Below are positions 27,801-36,862 of a DNA stretch of 64,000 bases, one piece after another. This DNA comes from Alteromonas profundi (GTDB taxonomy: Bacteria > Pseudomonadota > Gammaproteobacteria > Enterobacterales > Alteromonadaceae). Both the position numbers and the translations under genes were made by a program. The notes under the pieces are model-generated. The model saw nothing but the letters and a program-made list of their open reading frames with translations, searched no databases and had not been told where the DNA came from. The DNA lies in assembly GCF_010500865.1 (NCBI RefSeq), contig NZ_JAAAWN010000001.1, forward strand, positions 296,287-360,286. The letters are read 5' to 3'. Numbering within the stretch: position 1 is the stretch's first letter; each line of letters opens with the position of its first letter.

Positions 27801-28380
27801 CAATAAAGATATAGCACTGCTTTGTGACGAGAGGGAATGGTATTCTGCAGTAGACAGGCATGAGTCACATGTTATTGTTCAAATTGACGAAGGTACGAAA
27901 CAGCAAACCTTAATAGGTTATTTAAATAAACAAAATACGGTTATATATCATCATCCGGTGTTTAATTTTAAACGCGATATTGATGCTTACCTAAACGGTG
28001 AAACTGTCTTCTATCATGCAAAAAACAAAGCATCTTGGACTGTGAGGGCTTGGATTCAAAAAAACACAGCCTTAGTGATTATACCAAAGCTTTACTTTGT
28101 AGGTGAACGTAAAGAAATACCAAATAGCTTGCGGGTTTACGCAGAGAAAGTAGTAAATATGTTCCCAGATGGTCTGCGCTATGTTGACTACCCAAACTAT
28201 ATTATGGTCCCAAGAGCTAGCGCTCAATATTATGACTACATCGTCGATAAATTAGGTAATCGAGGTGTTTTATGTAGTGGTACACTGAATGCAGAATCGT
28301 TGTTTTTTGACGGCATCAGTATTGATGATGGACGTCGGCAAATCGAAAATAATATGCTGTGGTGGGGTTTTAAAAAGTGA
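24898..28380 (+). CDS. maf: Maf-type flagellin glycosyltransferase with duplicated N-terminal domain
   Basis: 1160 residues, far longer than the 600-700 of common Maf proteins. The central domain is DUF115/MAF_flag10 (VFIVGNGPSLDNLI at about 537-550, then FHAEIECNRATYDW and LLGVDLGF). Maf proteins transfer nonulosonic acids such as pseudaminic acid to Ser/Thr of flagellin. The N-terminal module occurs twice: GELDIVDVTTGKVLYG (65-80), GVGIG (123-127), EPN (146-148); and GEVNVFHIETNSALYG (301-316), GIGAG (385-389), EPN (408-410). The last 350 residues are helical and beta-rich with no family I know. It lies directly downstream of fliS, which fits modification of flagellin before export. Confidence 0.88.
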   Translation: MLKDIRYFIDENVERQEQLERSWANTIEENRQASLNAFKQTMPTIYHTLKSANNCPESVFVNKDGELDIVDVTTGKVLYGYDVNKSIELHLQQFVSNPRYVSFSTSTIADHLPKNIDVIVIFGVGIGTHLLSLLQEYTIAHLVIYEPNLGYLDCSLSSGIWAQVFELAAMKKTGIYLQTQLEPSRVLSDLGELYDFSPFKHVYVYQHYHSNPFDNAMAYLSTATLNELGSMLRRPLSKRTHVDSLVPWPPVVSAIKWSEESLNEKMYQKNIDAFSQFFPDIANEFRHYKANKWKPLANASGEVNVFHIETNSALYGDSPMDMEHEAYNAFVKAPTKERLALTSKQGKSYSHSHQRMVKKIEKLFKGLSAEEESLPEEVRALLLFGIGAGYKLHELYSNFDIDALFICEPNRDFFYASLFAIDWGTILTKADESNKRVYLNIGDDGSNLARDLSTQLHVIGTHIIESMYFSQGYDNDKLKPAINNLHEELRGIIALGEYFDYSRYGVAHTKWAIEQGVSFYTANPDTSIDSASANVPVFIVGNGPSLDNLIPLIKEERSRAIVISCGTALQVLYKNQITPDFHAEIECNRATYDWAIRIGDRQFLKNIDFISCNGAHPDTINLFKNAYLCFKEGEASTVVVEKLLPDLTLPELKFSYPTVSNFAVNFSLEMGFTQVYLLGVDLGFVDPKHHHSKLSGYYLDDGSERYDYAQKTNAGLIVKGNFRASVSTKFEFNMARTLLESAVRAFPQADVYNLNDGAAISGCLPLKPDFVIVQNSVADKEAALEWLKLDAHTPISDLSFSTNFENQFDHALMLAEIEELQALSQVSISSRADIQTVIEKQRALLVDSFLKNGSLFFYYFNGSVNYINGVLSKLLALRNGSVTAELFSNVVKEWQVFLSNCLESLRKVPFEFDYVSSFVPEREAVFIKEQCQQFIARSKLNETDDKFIKQYLDEVTKKNKQWLETNFSNKDIALLCDEREWYSAVDRHESHVIVQIDEGTKQQTLIGYLNKQNTVIYHHPVFNFKRDIDAYLNGETVFYHAKNKASWTVRAWIQKNTALVIIPKLYFVGERKEIPNSLRVYAEKVVNMFPDGLRYVDYPNYIMVPRASAQYYDYIVDKLGNRGVLCSGTLNAESLFFDGISIDDGRRQIENNMLWWGFKK

Positions 28381-28383
28381 ATA

Positions 28384-29559
28384 ATGGCTTTGTTTAGAGG
28401 GCCAGATAAATCGCAGTATACGCCCTTAATATCTGTGATAGTGCCCAGTTATAGGCACGAAAAATTTCTTGCTGAAAGACTTAATACTATTTCTTGGCAA
28501 ACATATGAGAATATTGAAATTATACTACTTGATGATGCAAGTCCGGATAATAGTGGCGATATTCTTACTCGATTTGCCTCAACGTGTGAAAATGTTTCAG
28601 CACTACGCATAAACAAGAGCAATTCAGGCTTGCCCATACATCAGTGGGTCAAAGGCGTATCTTTGGCCAGGGGCGAGTACGTTTGGATTGCAGAGAGCGA
28701 TGATGAATCTAGCCCCGAATTTCTGTCAGAGCTCCTTAATTTACTGATGAAAAATCCATCAGCAGGTATGGCCTATTGTGACAGTGAGGTTATTGACGAA
28801 AACAGCCACTTTGTTGCTAGGTATGACTATACCTCTACTCAATATGCGGACAGTGGATTGTGGGCATCAGACTTTTGTATGCATGGGCGTGATTTCGTTG
28901 CCAATTTTATGGTCTTCCGTAACCTCATTCCTAACGTAAGTGCAGTGTTGTTTAGAGCTTCCGTTCTAAAAGACAATTTGTGTGAAAGCTCACTAAAGTA
29001 CTGCGCAGATTGGGCGCTGTATAACAAAATACTGCTATCACATGACATCGCTTTTTCTCCTGCGCCAATGAATAAATTTCGAAAGCATATTCAAACAACC
29101 CGATGGCACGATAAAAAAAGTTACGTGACTGAGTTGAGAGAAAAGCTTGTCTTACTGAAATCACTCAAGTGTGCCTTTACATCAAATGCGAGTGCGCAAA
29201 GTAACATTGACTCTTCTTTACGCTTTATTTTTTCGAACCGACACAAATTCAAGAGGGTCGAGTACCTGTGCTCTCAAATCGCAGAGCTGAACAAAGCCTC
29301 AATTAAACAGCTGTATATATTTGGCGCTAATGATATAGCCGAGCGTGCTATTGAAACATCGCTAACGATGAATATTAAACCTATTGTCATTGATACTTTT
29401 AAAGCTGGGCAAATGTGCAAGGGAATAGAAGTCACTCCGTTAAACGTCAATGATTTTAGCGATTCAAGTGTTGTAGTTATTTGCTCTCTGAGCTATCAGG
29501 ATACAATGCAAATGATACTTGAAGAACGTGGCTTCGAAGGACGAGTGTTACGAGTATAG
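28384..29559 (+). CDS. GT2 glycosyltransferase with C-terminal Rossmann-like module
   Basis: 391 residues. Residues 15-230 are a GT-A family 2 domain (SVIVPSYRHEKFLAERL; LLDDASPDNSGD; WIAESDDES as the DxD-like site). After a helical linker, about 315-391 form a small Rossmann-like module (LYIFGANDIAERAIETSL, then VVVICSLSYQDTMQMIL) that recurs in six other proteins here. Cytoplasmic, no membrane segment. It starts 3 bases after maf and is likely translated with it. Donor and acceptor are unknown; flagellin glycan extension is inferred from context. Confidence 0.8.
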   Translation: MALFRGPDKSQYTPLISVIVPSYRHEKFLAERLNTISWQTYENIEIILLDDASPDNSGDILTRFASTCENVSALRINKSNSGLPIHQWVKGVSLARGEYVWIAESDDESSPEFLSELLNLLMKNPSAGMAYCDSEVIDENSHFVARYDYTSTQYADSGLWASDFCMHGRDFVANFMVFRNLIPNVSAVLFRASVLKDNLCESSLKYCADWALYNKILLSHDIAFSPAPMNKFRKHIQTTRWHDKKSYVTELREKLVLLKSLKCAFTSNASAQSNIDSSLRFIFSNRHKFKRVEYLCSQIAELNKASIKQLYIFGANDIAERAIETSLTMNIKPIVIDTFKAGQMCKGIEVTPLNVNDFSDSSVVVICSLSYQDTMQMILEERGFEGRVLRV

Positions 29560-29568
29560 AGAAAACTG

Positions 29569-31137
29569 ATGAAAAAAAGTACTCTTATAGTTGGATGGAA
29601 GCAGGAGCTTGAACAGATTGAGTCTATGGCAAGCTCACTAGAGCGGGTGCAGGTCATTTTGTTTGATGATAACGGGCTGGTTTGGGTGCCCTCCCAAAAA
29701 GTTAATGATATAGAATTCTTAACTATTGAACAGGGACAATTCACTCACAGAGATAGTAGCTTAAAGGCGCCTTCCGAATTAGCTCTATGGCTCTATGAAA
29801 AACCGTCTTTCGATACGATATATTTCTCTCGTTACGCTGGTCTTGGGTACTTTGCAAATGTCTTGCACCGCACCGTTGAACGCTGCATGCACTGGAATGT
29901 TCACTGGTTCGGCTGTAAGTCAGTTCAACAGGAGTATACTGATGCAAAACGTTTTCTCGACAAAGAAGGTTTGCTGCTAAGACATCTTGAAAAGCATCAG
30001 GAAATTGAAAAAACGCATCTAAAAAATGAACGCGCGCGAATAGATATAAATGATGTTTCGGTTATCATCCCCTTCCATAATCGCATAGATTATTTACCTT
30101 TAACGCTAACATCTGCAGCGCAGCAAGGAGTCGGCCTTGAAGTAGTAATTGTGAATGATGCGAGTAGCCCAGTAGAAAGGAAGAAGTTAGCAGAATTATT
30201 GGAAGACCCACGATTTTCCAATTTAGATATTAAAGTCATAGATAGTATGATCCCGCTCGGTGCTTCCAATGCAAGAAATAAAGGCGCTGCAAGCACGAAT
30301 CGCGGCTATCTATTTTTTCTTGATGATGATGACATCCTTGCGCCAAGCGCACTTCGTTTGTGCTGCGACGCGCTTTCAAGAGAAAATGCTGATGTTGTTA
30401 CCGTTGCGTTTAGTTTTTTTGAGGGAGACGGTATACCTGACTTCACAAACGACAAAGGTATGCTCATCCAATTCCATTCTGCCAAAGACTGGTCATCAGC
30501 ATTGTTATACAACTGTGTAGGCGGCATTAGCGCGCTGTATCGCAAAGCTACTTTTGAACAAGCAAACGGTTTTCAGTGTGGAGAGTTTGCAGGAGAGGAA
30601 GACTGGCAGCTCATCTTGAAGCTTTCATTCGCAGGCAAAAATATCGCCAATATACCCTTACCGCTTTTATGGTATCGAAACACGCCATTTAGCCTAAGTA
30701 AAAAGATGCTGCGGTATGAAAGTAGACAGCAACTATGTACCTTGTATGAAAAAGTTTTACCCGAACCTTTAGCAGCTCTCCCTGAGTTTGTAACGTCAAC
30801 GCAGCATATGCAGAAAAAGTCTTTTGATGAAATGGCTATGCTAGGGTGGGAGTTATATCCTTATCGAGAGTGTCCCGTATACATCTACGGTGGTGGGGAG
30901 TTGGGGCGCAATGTTTTAACGTTTCTAAAAAAGCTTGAACCTTCAATAAACATAGAGTTCGTGATAGATAGGAATGCTGCTTTTATCAAAGAAATTATGG
31001 GATATAAAGTGGTCACGCTAGATGAGTGCGTTTTTAAAGAAAATGCAACGGTAGTTATTGCCTCATTAAGTTTTGTTGATGAAATTGCAGCACAACTTCC
31101 ACCCTCCGTGAGCCATGTTATTAATTTAAAGAAGTAG
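29569..31137 (+). CDS. GT2 glycosyltransferase, three-part, with Rossmann-like module
   Basis: 522 residues. Residues 1-160 are an N-terminal part I do not recognise; about 162-390 are a family 2 glycosyltransferase domain (VSVIIPFHNRIDYLPLTL; VNDASSPVERK; FFLDDDDILAPS as metal site); 440-522 are the recurring Rossmann-like module (CPVYIYGGGELGRNVLTFL and VVIASLSFVDEI). No signal peptide or membrane segment. Same operon as maf, 9 bases after the previous gene. Probably adds a sugar to flagellin-linked glycan; substrates cannot be told. Confidence 0.78.
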   Translation: MKKSTLIVGWKQELEQIESMASSLERVQVILFDDNGLVWVPSQKVNDIEFLTIEQGQFTHRDSSLKAPSELALWLYEKPSFDTIYFSRYAGLGYFANVLHRTVERCMHWNVHWFGCKSVQQEYTDAKRFLDKEGLLLRHLEKHQEIEKTHLKNERARIDINDVSVIIPFHNRIDYLPLTLTSAAQQGVGLEVVIVNDASSPVERKKLAELLEDPRFSNLDIKVIDSMIPLGASNARNKGAASTNRGYLFFLDDDDILAPSALRLCCDALSRENADVVTVAFSFFEGDGIPDFTNDKGMLIQFHSAKDWSSALLYNCVGGISALYRKATFEQANGFQCGEFAGEEDWQLILKLSFAGKNIANIPLPLLWYRNTPFSLSKKMLRYESRQQLCTLYEKVLPEPLAALPEFVTSTQHMQKKSFDEMAMLGWELYPYRECPVYIYGGGELGRNVLTFLKKLEPSINIEFVIDRNAAFIKEIMGYKVVTLDECVFKENATVVIASLSFVDEIAAQLPPSVSHVINLKK

Positions 31138-31145
31138 GAATGATT

Positions 31146-32432
31146 ATGAATGGAAGGCCTTTTCTGAGCTATGTATTACCCACTAGAGATAGGCCTCAAT
31201 TGCTTAAAAAATGCCTTCAATACCTAGATGCGCAGGAAGGCGATGATTATGAAGTAATTGTCTCTGACAATAGCATTATCAAGCCTTGTAAAGATGTTGT
31301 ATCTCAATTTCTCAATGATAATAAATTTAAATATTTTAGACCGGCTGAACCTTTATCAATGCCCGACAATTGGGAGTTTGCGATTGAAAAAGCACAGGGG
31401 CAGTACATTACCGTTATTAATGAAAAATTTCTCTTTCATCCACGTGCTACTGGGGTTTTGCATGCGCTAGCTAATGAATTTTCTACCCCTGATATTTTGT
31501 CTTGGCAGTATGAGCATTTTGCGATGTCAGATGGTGAAGGTCAACGGGGCACTTATCACCCCCTTATAAAACCAGTGATGCCATCGGTTTATAGTGCTCT
31601 TCAAGAGTTGAAGCGACGATTTGACTTTATCGATCCCTTATTTGGTCGTTCTACTCAGGAAAAAATCAGCTTTGGTAAAATCTACTCAGGGGCAGTTAAC
31701 CGAAAAATAGTGGAAAAGATAAAGCAATATTACGGACGTGTATTTGTGCCAATGAGCCCTGATTTTACGTCTATGGTATGCGCACTAAATTTTAGCGATG
31801 TATGCCTAGAGGTTGGGCGTAGTCTTATGATGGTTGTATCGGGAGAGAATATTTCTAATGGAGAGAGTACCAAAGTATCTCTTCCCGCTGCAAAGCGGTT
31901 TTTAAAAGAAACGACTACTAACTTTTCGCAGTACATATCCCAACTAGTGGTACCTGGTTTTTGGCTTGGACATAATATATTTATTGCATCAGATTATGCA
32001 CGCATAAAAGCAAAGTATTCGACTGGCAATCTGAGCAATGTGAAACTCAACATAGCCGCGGCGCTTGGCTGGGCAATGATTGACTACGAGCAAGTCACGG
32101 ATTGGGGGAACGAAGATCCTGCGCATTTCAAGAAAATTTTGGATGATTTCTACGTATTACTCACTGGCGAAGAGCAAGCAATAACGGATAGCATAATTGA
32201 ACAAAATGAAAAAACTCGTCAGCCAAGCCCTCGAGAGATATATCATTCAGGCCTTACAAAAAGCGACACATATATACCGAATATAAGCCCGGAGGAGCTT
32301 GCTCATTATCACTGGGAAAAGCAACTCGCCTTGCCAAGAAAGCCTGTATCAACAAATCCGCAACATCTAGATGATGCTATGGATTTTTATATAAGATACA
32401 CCAATCGCTCAGTACAACTTCTTGGGTTATGA
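31146..32432 (+). CDS. GT2-like glycosyltransferase
   Basis: 428 residues. A family 2 glycosyltransferase N-terminal domain is clear (FLSYVLPTRDRPQLLKKCLQYLD; YEVIVSDNS; QYITVINEKFLF where a DxD would be, here NEK, so metal binding may be altered). The C-terminal 180 residues are unassigned. The ATG at 31146 is preferred because AGGA lies 6 bases before it; the ATG at 31140 directly abuts AGGA. It overlaps the next gene by 4 bases. Unlike its neighbours it lacks the Rossmann-like module. Confidence 0.72.
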   Translation: MNGRPFLSYVLPTRDRPQLLKKCLQYLDAQEGDDYEVIVSDNSIIKPCKDVVSQFLNDNKFKYFRPAEPLSMPDNWEFAIEKAQGQYITVINEKFLFHPRATGVLHALANEFSTPDILSWQYEHFAMSDGEGQRGTYHPLIKPVMPSVYSALQELKRRFDFIDPLFGRSTQEKISFGKIYSGAVNRKIVEKIKQYYGRVFVPMSPDFTSMVCALNFSDVCLEVGRSLMMVVSGENISNGESTKVSLPAAKRFLKETTTNFSQYISQLVVPGFWLGHNIFIASDYARIKAKYSTGNLSNVKLNIAAALGWAMIDYEQVTDWGNEDPAHFKKILDDFYVLLTGEEQAITDSIIEQNEKTRQPSPREIYHSGLTKSDTYIPNISPEELAHYHWEKQLALPRKPVSTNPQHLDDAMDFYIRYTNRSVQLLGL

Positions 32433-34372
32433 TGTTAGATAAAAAGTCTGATGCCGAGCATCGCAGTTTATTTGATGAAATTATAGCAGCGCTTCTTACA
32501 AAGATTGGCTTGGCAAAGCCAGCGGATAATCAAGCCGCGTTGTCAGAACTACTCAGCTATTACACGCAACACTTGTCTAGTGCTAAAAACAAGATTAAGT
32601 GCGGCTTTTGGGTGCAACGCAATGCTGCAATGAATCATATGTTTGACTTAATAAGGTCGCTAAAAGAGTATGACCAAATTGAAGTTCTCGCCATTGTGGA
32701 AATTGATGAAGCTACAATTCATCCACAGTGGCTATTAGAGAGTAAATGGCTTGATGTTCCGATTCTCGTATGCCGTGAGAAAGACTTTCAACAGTTAGGT
32801 GCACTAGATATTGTTTTTATACAAGAGTCGAATTTTGAAATTAGCTTTAACTGGCCTTCACATGTGAAAAGAATTGGATGCCAGCATGGTATTGATGTGA
32901 AGCTCTCAAAAACATTAAATGAATATGGGGGGGGGTTAGAATTTGATTATATTCTTTCTGCCCGGCCTGACAGATGTAGAAACAAACGAGGATACGCAGG
33001 CTACCTCCCAAAAGCGTTACGCCAAGCGAGCGGTGACTCTGTTATTAGTGTTCCTTTTGGCTCAATAAAGTTCGATACGTTTTATCAGGCATACAGGCAG
33101 TGCAGCCAAAAAAACACTGCTATTATCTATCACCTTTCCAATCTTGCTTTAGAAGGCACTTGGGTAGTTGAACAAATAGCGCCAACCGTCACTTTTTTGT
33201 TATCTAATTTTACAGAGCACAAAATTGTGTTCAGGCCATTTCCTGAAGACGTAACGCACCCCAAAATAGCAGCTGTTGTTAAGCGTTTCAGCAACGAAGC
33301 ACGTTTTATTTTTAGCCAAGCACCTTCTTATATCGACGACTACTGTAGAGGTGTGGCTATGGTTTGCCACAGGCAATACGAATCTCACCTATACTCCCTT
33401 GTTACTGGTAATCCAATGCTGGTTTTTCAACCTGTCGATAAAAACCTTACCAAAGAAGGTGCTATTTCTAGCTTAGATGACTTAAAGAAAAGACTGAACG
33501 CAATAATTGGCAAGCCAACGAGTGAAAATACACAGCCTTATCATAATACCGTAATCTGTAACCCAGGTAATTCAGTTGGCTACCTTGTTGATAATCTTCA
33601 CCATATTCTGAATGGCGTTACGCTACCTGAATGGCAGGAATATACATTAGACCTTGTCGAATCTGTCGACATCTGCCTGAAGCAACATCAGGAATCGTAT
33701 CAACCATTTAACAAGCTTGCACTTGCTGCTTGGGAAAAGCACCCCGACAAAGTGCGTTATGCGTTTATAGCAGCAGAATCGCTATCAAGGCGGACCGAGA
33801 GAGAGTTTGTTGTAAATCCTGGTCTAGCGCTTTTGTACTTACGTAAGGCATTGAGTGTTGTATTAAGTGCTAGTCAGCGCAATGATGCTGATGAAAAGTT
33901 AGCTAGCTGGATGGCTCGACAGGGAACGTTTATTTTGGGCGCAATCGAGCAGTTGTGTAACCGTTTAGAAGCGCCTGTTCATGAAACTGAAAAAGCGCTC
34001 ATTCAAAAGTTTGGGAAGAAGGTTGCCCCCTCAATTCCTTCACTATTCGAGCAAAAATTATCCGTGAAATCCTGTCATAATGGGCAGTTAATTGCCAAGG
34101 CTGGCAACGTAGTATTGTATGGTTCTGGAGATCTAGCACGTCGGTTTATAGCACAGCAAAAGAAAGTTAAGGTCTATGATGTTATCGGTGTTGTCGACTC
34201 TTCACCTTCACGTCATGGCTGCAAGTTCGAAGGGTTTATCATTCAGCAACCGAGTGAACTAAATAAACTAGATACTCCGATTGTTATTTGTTCATGGGCT
34301 TTCTCTCAAGAAATCTATTCAAGCTTGTGTCAAATAGGTGTCTCGCGAGACCGGCTATATAAGCTTTTTTAG
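32429..34372 (+). CDS. CDP-glycerol glycerophosphotransferase-like protein with Rossmann-like module
   Basis: 647 residues. About 60-400 resemble a GT-B CDP-glycerol/TagF-type phosphotransferase (HVKRIGCQHGIDVK; VSVPFGSIKFD; FRPFPEDVTHPKI; MVCHRQYESHLYSLVTGNPML). A helical region follows, then the recurring module at about 560-647 (VVLYGSGDLARRFIAQQ and IVICSWAFSQEIYSSL). Such enzymes move a polyol- or sugar-phosphate from a CDP donor, which would make a phosphodiester-linked decoration. Last gene of the run that starts at flaG; 98 bases without a gene follow. Confidence 0.65.
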   Translation: MMLDKKSDAEHRSLFDEIIAALLTKIGLAKPADNQAALSELLSYYTQHLSSAKNKIKCGFWVQRNAAMNHMFDLIRSLKEYDQIEVLAIVEIDEATIHPQWLLESKWLDVPILVCREKDFQQLGALDIVFIQESNFEISFNWPSHVKRIGCQHGIDVKLSKTLNEYGGGLEFDYILSARPDRCRNKRGYAGYLPKALRQASGDSVISVPFGSIKFDTFYQAYRQCSQKNTAIIYHLSNLALEGTWVVEQIAPTVTFLLSNFTEHKIVFRPFPEDVTHPKIAAVVKRFSNEARFIFSQAPSYIDDYCRGVAMVCHRQYESHLYSLVTGNPMLVFQPVDKNLTKEGAISSLDDLKKRLNAIIGKPTSENTQPYHNTVICNPGNSVGYLVDNLHHILNGVTLPEWQEYTLDLVESVDICLKQHQESYQPFNKLALAAWEKHPDKVRYAFIAAESLSRRTEREFVVNPGLALLYLRKALSVVLSASQRNDADEKLASWMARQGTFILGAIEQLCNRLEAPVHETEKALIQKFGKKVAPSIPSLFEQKLSVKSCHNGQLIAKAGNVVLYGSGDLARRFIAQQKKVKVYDVIGVVDSSPSRHGCKFEGFIIQQPSELNKLDTPIVICSWAFSQEIYSSLCQIGVSRDRLYKLF

Positions 34373-34470
34373 CGAAGACTGGTCAATATAGGCCTGATGC
34401 TTGCTTTGTTTTTGTATATACTTCAGTGCCATAGAAATGACAAATTACCAAAATAGACAAAGGCTAAATC

Positions 34471-35238
34471 ATGAAAGCAGTAATCTTGGCAGGAGGTTTA
34501 GGTACTCGAATTAGTGAAGAGTCACACCTACGCCCAAAGCCCATGATAGAAATTGGTGGTAAGCCAATACTGTGGCACATAATGAAAATATACTCTCACT
34601 ATGGAATTAATGATTTTGTGATTTGCCTTGGCTATAAAGGTTACGTAATCAAAGAGTATTTCGCTAACTATTTTCTTCATTCATCCGATGTTACTTTTGA
34701 TATGCGCTCGAACAATATGGAAGTGCATGAAAAGCATGCCGAGCCTTGGCGCGTCACTCTTGTGGATACAGGGGAGTCGAGCATGACCGGCGGTCGATTA
34801 CTTCGCGTACGAGAGTATCTCGAAGACGAGACTTTCTGTTTCACCTACGGTGACGGTGTCGCGGATATTAACATAGCCAAAGCAATCAGAGCACACAAAG
34901 CATCAGAAAAAACGGCTACTGTTACGGCAATTCAGCCACCAGGGAGATATGGTGCATTGGATATCCATGGTGATGCGGTTAATCGATTCAAGGAAAAACC
35001 GGCTGGTGATGGCGCTTGGATAAACGGTGGTTTCTTTGTGCTAGAGCCACAGGTGTTTAATTACTTATCCTCTGATGAAGATAGCTTCGAAGATAAACCA
35101 CTTATGCAATTAGCGACGGGTGGGCAGCTAAATGCTTATCGGCATCACGGTTTTTGGCAGGCTATGGATACGTTAAGAGACAAGAACCAGCTAGAGTCAA
35201 TGTGGAAACAGCCTAATCCTCCATGGAAAGTGTGGTAA
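34471..35238 (+). CDS. rfbF: Glucose-1-phosphate cytidylyltransferase
   Basis: 255 residues, standard size. Nucleotidyltransferase start [21 protein letters not shown], then [21 protein letters not shown], a stretch typical of RfbF. It makes CDP-glucose from CTP and glucose 1-phosphate. First gene of the CDP-sugar operon; its end overlaps or abuts rfbG. Confidence 0.93.
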   Translation: MKAVILAGGLGTRISEESHLRPKPMIEIGGKPILWHIMKIYSHYGINDFVICLGYKGYVIKEYFANYFLHSSDVTFDMRSNNMEVHEKHAEPWRVTLVDTGESSMTGGRLLRVREYLEDETFCFTYGDGVADINIAKAIRAHKASEKTATVTAIQPPGRYGALDIHGDAVNRFKEKPAGDGAWINGGFFVLEPQVFNYLSSDEDSFEDKPLMQLATGGQLNAYRHHGFWQAMDTLRDKNQLESMWKQPNPPWKVW

Positions 35239-35243
35239 ACATA

Positions 35244-36314
35244 ATGTTCAAAAATTGCTTTGCGGGTAAACGCGTTCTAGTTACCGGCAGTACTGGTTTT
35301 AAAGGGAGTTGGCTTACGTTGTGGCTTCAAGCGTTAGGCGCTGAAGTAACGGGTTACTCTTTGGACCCAGATACTAAACCTTCTCATTGGGAGTTACTTG
35401 AACTACAAGTTGACCATGTAAGTGCAGATGTCAGAAACGATCAAATGTTGAGAAGCGTGATAGAGAAAACATCACCACATCTCATATTTCATTTGGCTGC
35501 ACAGCCTCTTGTCAGAGCTTCTTATAGCGATCCTGTACAAACATGGTCCACTAATGTGATGGGGACGGTTAATTTACTTAATGCATGTCGCGGTGTGAGT
35601 AGTCTCCTCGGTATTGTCGTTATTACCACCGATAAAGTTTATGACAATCCAGAAAATGGTGTGCCATTTAGTGAACGTGAGCCGTTAGGGGCGGGTGATC
35701 CCTACAGTTCATCGAAAGCGGCGTGTGAACTCGTCGTAGAAAGCTTTAGCAGAGGCTTTTTCACTGGTAATACGCCAATTATTGCTAGCTGTAGAGCGGG
35801 AAACGTGATCGGGGGCGGGGATTGGGCCAAAGACCGATTAATCCCTGACATCGTTAAATCGATGATAATCGGTACACGGTTAGATATACGATATCCGCGG
35901 GCGGTAAGGCCTTGGCAGCACGTTTTAGACTCACTCTCAGGTTATTTGTGTTTGGCGCAAAGAATGGTTGAAGGAGATAAAACTGTTCAGGGTGCTTGGA
36001 ATTTCGGTCCGCGCCTTGTAGACAATTATAGTGTTGAAAATATGTTAACCGCGATGAGGACGTTTTGGCCTGAGCTGACATGGAATCGGTCACAGAGTAA
36101 AGCATTACACGAAGCAACTTTGCTTAGATTGAACTGTGAGAAAGCACAATCACAACTGCATTGGCAGCCTGTGTGGGACTTCAGTAATACAGCTCGACAG
36201 ACAGCGGTGTGGTATCAAAACTATTATGCTAATGGTCATGTTTCTTCTTTCGAGCAACTAAAGCAATATCAGCAAGATGCGCATGAAAAAGGAGTCTTTT
36301 GGGCGTGCAATTAG
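35244..36314 (+). CDS. rfbG: CDP-glucose 4,6-dehydratase
   Basis: 356 residues, extended SDR. NAD-binding TGSTGFKGSWL (about 12-22), catalytic YSSSK, and the family stretch RAGNVIGGGDWAKDRLIPD. It converts CDP-glucose to CDP-4-keto-6-deoxyglucose. The ATG at 35244 gives the usual N-terminus; an in-frame ATG at 35223 lies inside rfbF. The 3' end overlaps the next gene by 16 bases, so the two are translationally linked. Confidence 0.93.
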   Translation: MFKNCFAGKRVLVTGSTGFKGSWLTLWLQALGAEVTGYSLDPDTKPSHWELLELQVDHVSADVRNDQMLRSVIEKTSPHLIFHLAAQPLVRASYSDPVQTWSTNVMGTVNLLNACRGVSSLLGIVVITTDKVYDNPENGVPFSEREPLGAGDPYSSSKAACELVVESFSRGFFTGNTPIIASCRAGNVIGGGDWAKDRLIPDIVKSMIIGTRLDIRYPRAVRPWQHVLDSLSGYLCLAQRMVEGDKTVQGAWNFGPRLVDNYSVENMLTAMRTFWPELTWNRSQSKALHEATLLRLNCEKAQSQLHWQPVWDFSNTARQTAVWYQNYYANGHVSSFEQLKQYQQDAHEKGVFWACN

Positions 36315-36862
36315 AATGTTTTCAAAAGCCAATTAAGGGTGTAGTAGAGGTTTTAAGTCCCCGGTTTGGTGATGAACGCGGTAGTTTTAGTCGCTGGTTC
36401 TGTGCTGAACAGCTTTGTGACTACATTGAAAATCTCTCATTTCGACAAATAAATCACTCTGAGAACTTTTTAAAAGGGACCGTCAGAGGGCTTCATTACC
36501 AATTAGGACCACAAAGAGAATACAAAGTTGTGCGTTGTATTAGGGGGAGAGTTCTTGATGTCGTGGTTGATTTGCGCGAAACATCAGATACATTTTTGCA
36601 GCTAATTTCAGTAGAACTTTGTGCTGCAAGGAACAATGCGTTGATTATCCCCCCAGGATGTGCGCATGGCTTTCAAGTGCTTGAGCACGATTCTCAGCTT
36701 CTTTACCTTCATACTGCTGACTATTTGCCAAATTATGAAGGCGGGGTTCACCTCAAGGATCCTATGTTAAATATTCAATGGCCGTTGTCGATAACAGAAA
36801 TATCGGTTAGGGATATAGGCCTTCCGGAGTTGCCTGAAAACTTTAAGGGTTTGTCATTGTGA
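36299..36862 (+). CDS. dTDP-4-dehydrorhamnose 3,5-epimerase-like protein
   Basis: 187 residues, cupin fold of the RfbC family. Catalytic His in GTVRGLHYQ and the substrate-gating Tyr region (ADYLPNYEGGVHLKDP) are present. In this operon the substrate is probably CDP-4-keto-6-deoxyglucose rather than a dTDP sugar, and the reaction epimerisation at C3 and/or C5. The start is TTG at 36299 (4 bases after GGAG) or GTG at 36305 (10 bases after it); the two cannot be separated. Overlaps the methyltransferase gene by 4 bases. Confidence 0.85.
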   Translation: MGVQLECFQKPIKGVVEVLSPRFGDERGSFSRWFCAEQLCDYIENLSFRQINHSENFLKGTVRGLHYQLGPQREYKVVRCIRGRVLDVVVDLRETSDTFLQLISVELCAARNNALIIPPGCAHGFQVLEHDSQLLYLHTADYLPNYEGGVHLKDPMLNIQWPLSITEISVRDIGLPELPENFKGLSL

